Assembly: GCF_029626105.1 (NCBI RefSeq)
Contig: NZ_JARUBH010000009.1
Location: 5,952,001-6,016,000 of the forward strand
Length of the DNA: 64,000 bases
From: Solwaraspora sp. WMMD792
GTDB taxonomy: Bacteria; Actinomycetota; Actinomycetes; Mycobacteriales; Micromonosporaceae
Reading direction: 5' to 3'
The position numbers were made by a program, and so were the translations under genes. Positions 34,111-41,834 of the stretch are shown piece by piece. The notes beneath the pieces were generated by a model. The model saw only the letters and a program-made list of their open reading frames with translations, searched no databases and was not told where the DNA came from. Positions within the stretch are counted from its first letter, which is position 1. Each line of letters begins with the position of its first letter.

Positions 34111-34544
34111 CCGTTCCGACCACCCGACCTGTCGTTTTGGTGTCGGTGACCTCGCAACCGCTCGACCTAGCCGCCCACGAGGCGGCGGTCGCCGACCCGC
34201 GGGCCGGCGCGGTGGTGTCCTTTCAGGGCGTGGTCCGGGACCACGACCACGGCCGGTCGGTGCTCAGCCTGGAGTACGAGGGCCATCCCAGCGCCGAGGA
34301 CGTGCTGCGGGAGGTCGCCGACGAGGTGGCCGCCGATCCGGCGGTGCACGCCGTCGCCGTGTCGCACCGGCTGGGGCCGCTTGCCATCGGCGAGGTGGCC
34401 CTGGTGGCGGCGGTCAGCACCGCGCACCGGGCGGCGGCCTTCGCCGCCTGCGCCCGGCTCGTCGACGAGGCGAAGGCCCGGCTGCCGATCTGGAAGCGGC
34501 AGGTTTTTGCCGACGGCACCGAGGAGTGGGTCAACTGCCCCTGA
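34107..34544 (+). CDS. moaE: Molybdopterin synthase catalytic subunit
   Basis: MoaE transfers sulfur from MoaD to cyclic pyranopterin monophosphate, giving molybdopterin. 145 aa. It has the conserved GAVVSFQGVVRDHDHGRSVL and LEYEGHPSAEDVLREVADEV, GEVALVAAVSTAHRAAAFAA and the active-site KARLPIWKRQVFADGTEEWV. The GTG start overlaps the moeA stop. Its small-subunit partner MoaD is encoded 12 kb away at 46536-46790. The 3' end overlaps the convergent mannosyltransferase gene by 14 bases. Confidence 0.97.
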   Translation: MTVPTTRPVVLVSVTSQPLDLAAHEAAVADPRAGAVVSFQGVVRDHDHGRSVLSLEYEGHPSAEDVLREVADEVAADPAVHAVAVSHRLGPLAIGEVALVAAVSTAHRAAAFAACARLVDEAKARLPIWKRQVFADGTEEWVNCP

Positions 34545-36132
34545 CCTGACCGGAGGTCCGGGGCTGTTCCGGGCTCCGCTGGTCGGCGCGGGCGTCGGGC
34601 TGCCCGGCGCCGGTCCGGGCATCAGGAAGCCCGGTGCCGGTCGGAGCAACCGGCTGGCGGTGCCGGATCTGCGGTCGCGGGTCGGTGTAGAACGCCGGCT
34701 CGGCTCCGGGCCGCCAGGGCAGCGCCGCGACGAGCGCGATCAGCGCCAGGGCGAGCGAGTTCTCCATCAGTACGCCGAACAGGCCGTCATGGTAGTGCGA
34801 GACCTGTGGCAACTGGTGCTCGTACGGCCAGATCGGCGACACCAGGAAGAGCAGGTAGAGCGCGATCGCGGCGGTGGCGTGCCGCATCCCGGTGAGGGCG
34901 GGGAACCAGATCGGGGTCCGTAGCCCGGCCACGCCGCTGATGCCGGCACCAGTGGGCGGGTAGGTGCGCCGCGAGATCAGCCCCTTGCTGGCGCTGCGTC
35001 GCCGCAGCGCCGCGTCGGCCAGCACGATGATCGCCGGAATCACGAAGACCAGGTGGTGCGACCAGCTAATCGGGCTGATCACGTTGGCGGTGAGGCCGAT
35101 CAGGGTGAACGCGGTCAACTCGTCGCCGTCCGCGTGGGCGTGAGCGGCCCGGGACAGCCCGAGCGCCAGCAGCAGCAGGGCGAACGAGATCCAGAGCAGG
35201 CCAGGGGTCTCCATCGAGTCGTAGAGCCGGGCCAGCAGGCCGGCCAGCGACTGGTTCGGGGTCATGTCCGACACCCCGACCCGGCCGGTGTCCCACAGCA
35301 CCGAGGTGAAGTAGGCGGCCGACTCGTCGGCGGCGACGATCATCGCGCCGACGGTGACCGCGGCGGCGGTGCTGATCGCGGTGGTGGCCGCCCGCCACTG
35401 CTTGGTGATCAGCAGGTAGACGATGAACAGGGCGGGAGTCAGCTTGATCGAGCTGGCCAAACCGATGCCGGCGCCGGCCCAGATGCCGCTGAAGAAGATC
35501 CGGCGCAGTGGGCCGCCGGTGGCCAGCCGGTGCGGCGTGGGCGCGGCGCGCCAGCGCAACGCGACCAGGTCGGCGATGATCAGGCCGAACAGCAGCAGGT
35601 TGACCTGCCCGTACCCGAGGGTTTCCCGGGACGGTTCGATGGCCACGGCGAGGGGTACCGCGAGTCCGACGGTGAACCAGCGCGGCCAGCCGCAGCGGTC
35701 GGCGATCGGGCCGAGTAGCACCGCCAGCACGACGGTGAGGGCGGCGATACCGAATGCGACGTTGAGCCAGCCGGCGGTGATCATCGGAACCACCGCCATC
35801 GGCAGCATGGTGAGGCCGGCGAACGGTGGATAGGTGAAGCCCAGGGTGGTTTCCGGTGCGATGAATGCGTACAGGTCGCCGCCGTTGGCCCACCACATGA
35901 TCGCGCCGTGGTAGATGCGCATGTCGAAGAAGTTGTACGGCCGGCCGAACATGCCGATCGCGTACCAGGCGGCGTAGCAGGCCAGCGCGACGAGGCCGAG
36001 CCGCACGAGCGTGCCGCGCTCGACGTCGCGAACCAGGCGGCTCAGTGGCGCCAGACGACGGCTCAGTGGCGCCAGACGACGCCGACCCAGTGGGGCGAGA
36101 CGACGGACCCGGGATCGGACGTCCGTCACCAT
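34531..36132 (-). CDS. GT87-family mannosyltransferase, membrane
   Basis: 533 aa with about 11 helices, typical of polyprenol-phosphate-mannose-dependent alpha-mannosyltransferases (PimE/MptB-like) that build lipomannan and related glycolipids outside the membrane. First outer loop FFDMRIYHGAIMWWANGGDL carries the catalytic Asp; TLGFTYPPFAGLTMLPMAVV and LGYGQVNLLLFGLIIADLVA are family marks. A basic N-terminus with a tandem RRLAPLS unit precedes helix 1. The last 60 residues are Pro/Gly-rich. Ends inside the moaE tail. An ATG cluster at 36132 gives the start. Confidence 0.88.
   Translation of the reverse strand: MVTDVRSRVRRLAPLGRRRLAPLSRRLAPLSRLVRDVERGTLVRLGLVALACYAAWYAIGMFGRPYNFFDMRIYHGAIMWWANGGDLYAFIAPETTLGFTYPPFAGLTMLPMAVVPMITAGWLNVAFGIAALTVVLAVLLGPIADRCGWPRWFTVGLAVPLAVAIEPSRETLGYGQVNLLLFGLIIADLVALRWRAAPTPHRLATGGPLRRIFFSGIWAGAGIGLASSIKLTPALFIVYLLITKQWRAATTAISTAAAVTVGAMIVAADESAAYFTSVLWDTGRVGVSDMTPNQSLAGLLARLYDSMETPGLLWISFALLLLALGLSRAAHAHADGDELTAFTLIGLTANVISPISWSHHLVFVIPAIIVLADAALRRRSASKGLISRRTYPPTGAGISGVAGLRTPIWFPALTGMRHATAAIALYLLFLVSPIWPYEHQLPQVSHYHDGLFGVLMENSLALALIALVAALPWRPGAEPAFYTDPRPQIRHRQPVAPTGTGLPDARTGAGQPDARADQRSPEQPRTSGQVRGS
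36050..36094. repeat. Tandem 21-base repeat in the mannosyltransferase N-terminus
   Basis: CGGCTCAGTGGCGCCAGACGA occurs twice in succession, encoding repeated RLAPLSR in the basic N-terminus just before the first membrane helix. Confidence 0.7.
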
Positions 36133-36380
36133 GATCTACCCACCCCCGGTCGTTGAATGCAGAGTCTGCTCAGTGCCCGTCCGAGCCTAGAACGCAGCGG
36201 CGTCCGGAGGCGGGCGCGTTACCCTACCGTGTCCGATCCCACACTAGTTCGCGATATTTCCACCGCGTTAACGCTGTGTGCTGTGTTCTATCTCTTTCGT
36301 GGTTTTCGGTGCCCAACTACGCACTGAAGTCCGATATTTACCGCCCATCGTTCGGGTCGTCGTTCGGCCAGATCTACCGG

Positions 36381-36959
36381 TCAGCCGGGCAGTCGCCGGG
36401 CGGTGGCGGCGGACCGGACCGCGATCCGGGCGTCCCGACGCGCCGAGTGCACCGCCCGCCGCACCGACCGTCGGCTCCGCCGCATCGACCGCTGGCCCTG
36501 CCGGACGGCCCGGCTGGTCCGCCAGCGTAGACCCGGCCGACCTTCAGTATCCGCGGCAGCGAGCAGCAGCCCGCCCAGAAGGCCCAGATTCTTGAGAAAG
36601 TGCACCTGATGGAGTTGTCGTTCGGTCGGTTCCGTCGCCGACCAGAATGGATGACCGGCCACCGTGGTGGGCACCAGCGAGGCCGCCAGCACCGCTGCGG
36701 CCGGCCGGGTCAGCCGACCGGTCGCCAACAGCAGGCCACCGGCGAGCTGGGTGGCACCGTGCAGCCGGACCAGATTCTCGGTATCGGTCGGCAGTCGGGG
36801 CGCGGCCCGTTCGATCATCGGAGCGACCCGGTCGGTGACCGTCTTCGCCCGGTCGGCGTACTGCGCGGGGCTGGCCACCGCGCGGGCGCCGCTGACGATG
36901 AAGATGCCGCTGAGCAGAGCGCGGGCAGTGGTGCGTACGGGTCTCATGCTCCTTGTCAT
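36381..36959 (-). CDS. DoxX-family membrane protein
   Basis: 192 aa. Four helices fit the DoxX family: ARALLSGIFIVSGARAVASP, LHGATQLAGGLLLATGRLTR, AAVLAASLVPTTVAGHPFWS and LHQVHFLKNLGLLGGLLLAA. DoxX proteins are linked to oxidative-stress complexes or act as oxidoreductase subunits; no specific role can be given. A basic tail of about 60 residues, rich in Arg and Ser, follows the last helix and is unusually long. ATG 36959 or 36947 are both possible; neither has a good ribosome site. A 248-base gap without a gene separates it from the mannosyltransferase gene. Confidence 0.85.
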   Translation of the reverse strand: MTRSMRPVRTTARALLSGIFIVSGARAVASPAQYADRAKTVTDRVAPMIERAAPRLPTDTENLVRLHGATQLAGGLLLATGRLTRPAAAVLAASLVPTTVAGHPFWSATEPTERQLHQVHFLKNLGLLGGLLLAAADTEGRPGLRWRTSRAVRQGQRSMRRSRRSVRRAVHSARRDARIAVRSAATARRLPG

Positions 36960-37039
36960 ACCCGGTTGGGCGGTCTGTTACCCGGCAAACCGGTGAGCTG
37001 TCACGTCGCGGCAAGGTTGCCGGGCCGCACCGGGCGTGA

Positions 37040-38353
37040 TCAACCGGGCTGGGTGCGCAGGTACCGGCCGAAGTGCGGCACGGTGAACGCGACCGTGCCG
37101 CGCTCGCCCGAGTAGATCAGCCCCTTCTTGATCAGGGCATCCCGGGCCGGCGACAAGCTGGCCGGTTTCCGGCCGAGGGATCGGGCGATCTCGGCGGTCG
37201 GCACCGCCGGGTCGATGTCCGCCGTCGCCGCCGGGTCCAGTGGTCCATCGCTCGTTTCGTCGTGGTATCCCTCGACGGCCGGTGCCGGGCCGTCCCCCGG
37301 GGTCGCGGAGGCGAGCACGGCCATCGCCCGCATGTACTCGCGCTCCGCCGGGGTGGCCCGTTCGAACCGGGACCCGAAGAACCCGACCGCGAGTTCCGCT
37401 TCCGCCTCCGGCGCGGCGACCCGCACGTCGGCGGCGGTGATCGGCGAGCGCGGAGCATGGTCCCAGGTGGCCTTGCCGTAGGCCTGTACGAAGTACGGGT
37501 ATCCGCCGGACTTGTCGTAGAGCAGGTCGAGCGCCTTCGCCTCGTACTCGACCTGCTCGCGGGCGGCCGGCGCGGTGAGCGCCTGGTCGGCGGCGACCCG
37601 GTCCAACCGGTCGATCCGCTGGTAGCGGAACAGCCGTTCGGAGTAGGACTTGGCTGCGGAGAGCACCGCCGGCAGGTGCGGCAGCCCGGCTCCGACGACG
37701 ATCAGCGGCCCGCCGAGCTGCGACAACTCGTGACAGGCCGCACAGAGCGCGGAGACGTCGGTCGCGTCGACGTCCTGCATCTCGTCGATGAAAAGCGCGA
37801 TCCCGGTGCCGACGTCGGTGGCCACCGCGGCGGCGTCGGTGAACAGCTCCACGAGGTCGATCTCGATGTCGCCGGAGTCGGCCCGCCCGGTCGCCGCCGG
37901 CACGTCGATGCCCGGCTGCCAGCGGTCGCGCAGCCGAGGCTGGGCGTTGCCACGTCCGCCGGCGGCCGGCGGGTTCGCGCGCAGCGCGAAGGCCTTCAGT
38001 ACGCCGAGAAAGTCATCGATCCGCTCGGGTGCCCGGTGCCGGGGTGCGAGCTCGCGTACCGCCATGTGTAGTGCGGCGGCAACCGGGCGGCGCAGCGACT
38101 GGTCCGGCCGGGCCTCGATCTTGCCGGTGCCCCAGAGCCGGGCGATGGCCTGCGACCGGAGCGCGTTGAGCAGGACGGTCTTGCCCACCCCGCGCAGGCC
38201 GGTGAGCATCAGGCTGCGCTCCGGGCGGCCCCGGGCGACGCGTTCCAGGACCACGTCGAAGACGTCCAGCTCGCGGCCGCGGCCGGCCAGCTCGGGCGGA
38301 CGTTGGCCGGCGCCGGGGGCGTACGGATTCCGGATCGGATCCATGTCTGGCAC
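37040..38353 (-). CDS. Orc/Cdc6-like AAA ATPase, orphan
   Basis: 437 aa. P-loop LMLTGLRGVGKTVLLNALRS near residues 50-68, Walker B GIALFIDEMQDVDATDVSAL, sensor-like PLIVVGAGLPHLPAVLSAAK, and YDKSGGYPYFVQAYGKATWD in the lid domain. The C-terminus has a winged helix (IARSLGRKPASLSPARDALI then KKGLIYSGERGTVAFTVPHF). This matches the actinobacterial P-loop ATPases related to Orc1/Cdc6 and MalT-type AAA proteins that act on DNA or as regulators. Its target is unknown, and no nuclease, toxin or transposase partner lies next to it. GTG start at 38353. Confidence 0.88.
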   Translation of the reverse strand: MPDMDPIRNPYAPGAGQRPPELAGRGRELDVFDVVLERVARGRPERSLMLTGLRGVGKTVLLNALRSQAIARLWGTGKIEARPDQSLRRPVAAALHMAVRELAPRHRAPERIDDFLGVLKAFALRANPPAAGGRGNAQPRLRDRWQPGIDVPAATGRADSGDIEIDLVELFTDAAAVATDVGTGIALFIDEMQDVDATDVSALCAACHELSQLGGPLIVVGAGLPHLPAVLSAAKSYSERLFRYQRIDRLDRVAADQALTAPAAREQVEYEAKALDLLYDKSGGYPYFVQAYGKATWDHAPRSPITAADVRVAAPEAEAELAVGFFGSRFERATPAEREYMRAMAVLASATPGDGPAPAVEGYHDETSDGPLDPAATADIDPAVPTAEIARSLGRKPASLSPARDALIKKGLIYSGERGTVAFTVPHFGRYLRTQPG

Positions 38354-38470
38354 CGTATCGGGCCGTCTAGCGTTTGGGCTAGAACCGGGTATAGCTCCCG
38401 ATCGTGTCGGCCGACGTCCGCCGGCACCTCGGCTGACCCGCCCGCCGAGCCCTTGTCGGACCGTCGAGCA

Positions 38471-38514
38471 ATGACTAGGGCTCTCTAGCGTGACAGCTAG
38501 AGAGCCCTAGTCAT
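38471..38514. terminator. 19-base perfect inverted repeat
   Basis: Arms 38471-38489 and 38496-38514 with loop GTGACA. It lies just beyond the stop of the minus-strand gene at 38535, so it is probably that gene's terminator, though it is also upstream of the AAA ATPase gene and contains CTAG steps, which are rare in this genome. Confidence 0.75.
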
Positions 38515-38534
38515 CGGTCGAGAGTGGTTCCCGG

Positions 38535-39323
38535 TCAGAGCTCCTTCATGCAGAGCACGTAGTTGAGCAGCTGCTCGCCGGTGTCGTGCGTGTAGGTGGT
38601 GTCGGTGTCCGGGTGGCCGAAGATCGGATCGTCACAGCGTTCCGTGTCGGTGGTCAGCGGAATGCGGGCCAGCACCTCGAAGGTGCCCGGATCGCAGGCG
38701 ACCTTGCGCAGCACCGCATCCTCGTCGGAACCGTCGTTGACCACACAGTCGCCGACCACGATCAGGTCGTCGCTGCCGCCGGGCAGCGGCGCCGAATCGG
38801 GGTCCTCGCCCTGCTGATCGTCGGGCGCGTCGGTCGAAACGTCGACCGTCGGCAGGCCCTCGCTGGCGGTCGAGGTGCCGCTGTCGGCCAACGCGAACAA
38901 CCCGATCACACCGCAGCCGCAGAGCAGCAGCAACACCACCGCGCCGATCACCAGCCCGATGATGAGCCCGGTGCGTGACTTCTTCGGCGGTGGGGCACCG
39001 GGCATCCCGGGCGGCGGCGGACCCCAACCCGGCGGCGGTGGCGGTGGGAAGCCACCACCCGATCCGGGCGGTGGCGGGTACCCACCGCCACCCGAGGTCG
39101 GCGGTGGTGGGTAGGCGCCGCCACCGGAAGTCGGCGGTGGGTAGCCGCCGGGCTGGTACGGCGAGGAGTAGGGCGTGGTCGGATCAGGGGCACCGGAGCC
39201 CGGAGGCGGGTAACCGGAGCCCGGAGGCGGGTAACCGGAACCAGGCGGCGGGTAACCGGACTGACCGGCGGGGTCGTCGGGCTGTCCCGGACCGGGGTAG
39301 CCCGGCGGACCGTAGCTGGACAT
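38535..39323 (-). CDS. Proline-rich single-pass membrane protein, LppU-like, copy 1
   Basis: 262 aa. Residues 1-118 are Pro/Gly/Tyr-rich, with GYPPPGS repeats. One membrane helix (LIIGLVIGAVVLLLLCGCGV) follows, then an outer domain of about 110 residues beginning VVGDCVVNDGSDEDAVLRKV, with ACDPGTFEVLARIPLTTDTE, and ending NYVLCMKEL. The cysteine spacing, GDCV...CD..(T/A)(F/Y)EVLAR...C, matches the neighbouring paralogue at 39469-40407 and resembles the LppU/SCO3897 type. ATG with GGAGAT upstream. The encoded repeats come from 21-base DNA repeats at about 39185-39260. Confidence 0.85.
   Translation of the reverse strand: MSSYGPPGYPGPGQPDDPAGQSGYPPPGSGYPPPGSGYPPPGSGAPDPTTPYSSPYQPGGYPPPTSGGGAYPPPPTSGGGGYPPPPGSGGGFPPPPPPGWGPPPPGMPGAPPPKKSRTGLIIGLVIGAVVLLLLCGCGVIGLFALADSGTSTASEGLPTVDVSTDAPDDQQGEDPDSAPLPGGSDDLIVVGDCVVNDGSDEDAVLRKVACDPGTFEVLARIPLTTDTERCDDPIFGHPDTDTTYTHDTGEQLLNYVLCMKEL
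39190..39260. repeat. Tandem 21-base repeats encoding GYPPPGS
   Basis: Three to four near-identical copies of GGTAACCGGAGCCCGGAGGCG-like units in the N-terminal coding region of the LppU-like gene. They preserve frame and probably vary in copy number. Confidence 0.8.
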
Positions 39324-39468
39324 GATCTCCCTAGCGTCGTCGCTGGATCAGGCGGAACGCTGCCCGCCTGGCACGAATCTCACCCGCCGGGCAGGGGTCC
39401 AGCGGATCAACTGTGCTACCGGAACGGTAACCAACGGCTGCCATCCGGCGGCAGCCTCACCGGTCAGT

Positions 39469-40407
39469 TCACCGCTGCCTGAGACAGAGCACGAAATCCA
39501 GGGCGTCGAGCTGACTGTTGAAGAAATACCAGTTGGTGTAGCCCTCGACGTCCGCGCACTTGGTCTTGGCGTCCTCTTCGCCGTCGGTCACACCATCGAA
39601 GCGGGCGAGCACTTCGTACGCGCCGGAGTCACAATCCGTGATCGTCAGGACCGGCGTCTCCTCCTCCGCCTCGGCCTCGTTGCGGACACACTGCCCTACG
39701 TCGACGAACCGGGCGTCGTTCGACGAGGTCGGTGTCGGAGTGGGGCTCGGCTGGTCGACCTCGGCCGTCGGCTCGGGCTGCTCCGACGGGGCCGTGGACG
39801 GCGCCTCGTCCGGCTCGGGAGTCGGTGCCGTCAACTCCACCCCGGTGTCCGGCGTCTCGTCGCGGGTCAGAACGTAGATGCCCGCCGCGCCGCCCCCGCA
39901 GAGCAGCACCGTCAGACCGATCAACACGGCGAGTAGCCCGCCGCTCAGCCCACCGCGCCCGGACCGGCGTGGCTCCGCCGCCGGCTCCCACGCTGGTGTC
40001 GCGGCCGGGTGCTGCTGGCTGCTGTCGGGGTACGGCTGCTGGCCCCCGCCCGGCTGCTGCCACGGCTGGTCACCGCCGGACTGCTGCCACGTCTGATCAT
40101 CGGCCCCGGCCCAGCCCTGGGCCGGTTGGTTCGGCGAATGCCAGTTCTGGTCGCCGGCCGACGGGTGCTGCCCGTACCCCTGCCAGTCGGGACCGGCGGG
40201 CGGAGGCTGCCCGGTCGACCAGTCCGGCTGCGCGCCGCCGGGCCACTGCTGGCCCGGTGCCTCGGTAGGCGCGTCACCCCAGGGACCGGGCGGCCCGCCC
40301 CAGGGATCGGACGGCTCCCGGTACGGCTCCGACGGCTGCCGACGCTCGGGCCACCGGTCTGGCTGCTCACCCGGGTACGGCCCGCCGGGCGGTCCGTATT
40401 GCGACAT
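39469..40407 (-). CDS. Proline-rich single-pass membrane protein, LppU-like, copy 2
   Basis: 312 aa. N-terminal 160 residues are Pro/Gln/Trp/Gly-rich and disordered; the helix is GGLLAVLIGLTVLLCGGGAA, then an acidic Pro/Thr linker and an outer domain with VDVGQCVRNEAEAEEETPVL, TITDCDSGAYEVLARFDGVT and ALDFVLCLRQR. It shares cysteine positions with the product of 38535-39323, so the two are tandem paralogues. Start ATG 40407 (MSQYGPPGGPYPG) has AGGAGG upstream; a longer in-frame start at 40467 would add 20 basic residues and is disfavoured. Confidence 0.85.
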   Translation of the reverse strand: MSQYGPPGGPYPGEQPDRWPERRQPSEPYREPSDPWGGPPGPWGDAPTEAPGQQWPGGAQPDWSTGQPPPAGPDWQGYGQHPSAGDQNWHSPNQPAQGWAGADDQTWQQSGGDQPWQQPGGGQQPYPDSSQQHPAATPAWEPAAEPRRSGRGGLSGGLLAVLIGLTVLLCGGGAAGIYVLTRDETPDTGVELTAPTPEPDEAPSTAPSEQPEPTAEVDQPSPTPTPTSSNDARFVDVGQCVRNEAEAEEETPVLTITDCDSGAYEVLARFDGVTDGEEDAKTKCADVEGYTNWYFFNSQLDALDFVLCLRQR

Positions 40408-40580
40408 TTCCTGTCCTCCTGCGCGGCGGTTCCGGCCCCGGCTGTCCGCTCGGGTCGGCGATGACAAACGTCACCGTAGCGTGAGCACCCCAGCAGCTCA
40501 CCTCCCCGAAGCGCGCCAACCGCCGCCGAGCCGTCCGATTCGGCCGAGCCGTCCGATTCGGCGATGCGTCGCCGCCGGGC

Positions 40581-41636
40581 TCACCGGACGAACAGGGTCG
40601 CCCGACCGTCCCGGATTCCGACGATCTGTCCAGCCGAGTTGATCTCGACGACCTCGTCGGTCGCGCGCAGACCCAGCGTGGTCAGGTCGATCATCGTGCC
40701 GGCCCGCCACAGGAAAGGATGCCGGCCCCCATCTGCCGTGTCGGCGTGCCCGATGACGACGCTTCGGTCGCTGATCGCGACGGCGAAGCTGTGTGCGCCG
40801 CCCAGGGTGCCCAGGTCGCGGATCACCCCGTCCCGCCACAGGTACGCGTGCTGCTCCAGCTCGGGGGTGGTCGAGTGACCGACGATCTCCCGCCGGTTGT
40901 TGACGTCCGCCGGCTGGTTCGGCCACAACCCGTCGCCGCCCAGGTCGCCGAGGTCGGTGAGCACGCCCCGGTGCCAGCGGGCGGCCCGACAGTCGCAGGG
41001 GTAGCCGGGGGTCGGCTCGTACTCGCCGACGATGTCGCCCCAGTTGTTGATGCCGACCTGGTTCGTGTACGGGTTGTTGTGCCACAGCGGCGTCAGCGTG
41101 CCCCGGTGCCATTTGAAGCTCTGGTCCGGCGACGTCGACTCACCGGTGCCGAACACCACCCCCCAGTCGTTGATGGAGATTCCGTAGGAGGAGGTGGCGT
41201 CGTCACGTAGCCGGTCGATCAGCGTGAAGCTGCCCGGCTGCCACACCGCGGCCTGTGAACCGTTCAGGCTCCCTGTCGCGGTACCCACCACGCTGCCGGC
41301 CTCGTTGATCTCCCTGGCCCAGAACCGGTCGTAGCCGGCCGGCCGACCCAGCGGCGTCAGCTGGCCGTCCTGCCAGAGATAGCCAATTCCGTTTCCGGAC
41401 CCGGCGACCTGCCCGCGATCGTTGATGGTCAGACTCCAGTTGAGCACGGTGAAGCCCAAATCGATGGCGTGGTATGGCCGATCCGCTTGCGTGAAGTGGG
41501 CGCCTGCGGTCGGCCGGTCCTGCGCGGCCGCCGGTCCGGCCGTCGTCACGCCGGTCAGGATCAGCATGCTGGTGGCGGCGAGCGAGACCGCCCGGTGCCG
41601 CAGGTTTCGAGTGACGCTGGACTGGGCTCGGCGCAT
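40581..41636 (-). CDS. Exported HAF-repeat protein
   Basis: 351 aa with a cleavable signal peptide: a basic start, AVSLAATSMLILTGVTTAGP and a cut near AAA-QD. The mature part consists of repeats of the HAF extracellular family: YHAIDLGFTVLNWSLTINDR, AREINEAGSVVGTAT, GDIVGEYEPT, HAYLWRDGVIRDLGTLGGAH and HPFLWRAGTMIDLTTLGLRA, giving a beta-propeller-like surface protein of unknown ligand. Each repeat pairs an (A/L)W..G..(T/L)(D/P)LG..GG strand with an IN..G.(V/I)VG strand. It follows the PHP-UvrD gene by 198 bases on the same strand. Confidence 0.88.
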   Translation of the reverse strand: MRRAQSSVTRNLRHRAVSLAATSMLILTGVTTAGPAAAQDRPTAGAHFTQADRPYHAIDLGFTVLNWSLTINDRGQVAGSGNGIGYLWQDGQLTPLGRPAGYDRFWAREINEAGSVVGTATGSLNGSQAAVWQPGSFTLIDRLRDDATSSYGISINDWGVVFGTGESTSPDQSFKWHRGTLTPLWHNNPYTNQVGINNWGDIVGEYEPTPGYPCDCRAARWHRGVLTDLGDLGGDGLWPNQPADVNNRREIVGHSTTPELEQHAYLWRDGVIRDLGTLGGAHSFAVAISDRSVVIGHADTADGGRHPFLWRAGTMIDLTTLGLRATDEVVEINSAGQIVGIRDGRATLFVR

Positions 41637-41712
41637 CGCAGACTCCCTGCTGTTGCCGGAAGACCCGGATCCGGACGAGGTCGCGGATACCGAGAGTGCG
41701 CTGTATGAGTCG

Positions 41713-41764
41713 CACGGTCACTACACCGTGTGTCACTCGAATGGTGGGAGTCAATGTTCGAGTG
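41713..41764. promoter_or_regulatory. Two inverted repeats between the UvrD fusion and HAF genes
   Basis: CACGGT/ACCGTG at 41713-41730 with a 6-base loop, and CACTCGAA/TTCGAGTG at 41734-41764 with a 15-base loop. They may terminate the UvrD transcript or control the HAF gene. Confidence 0.4.
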
Positions 41765-41834
41765 CGGCGTTGTCGGACACGTGACAGCTGTCCACGTCGT
41801 ACCGCAGAACCACTGCAACGGGACAGCAGATCCA

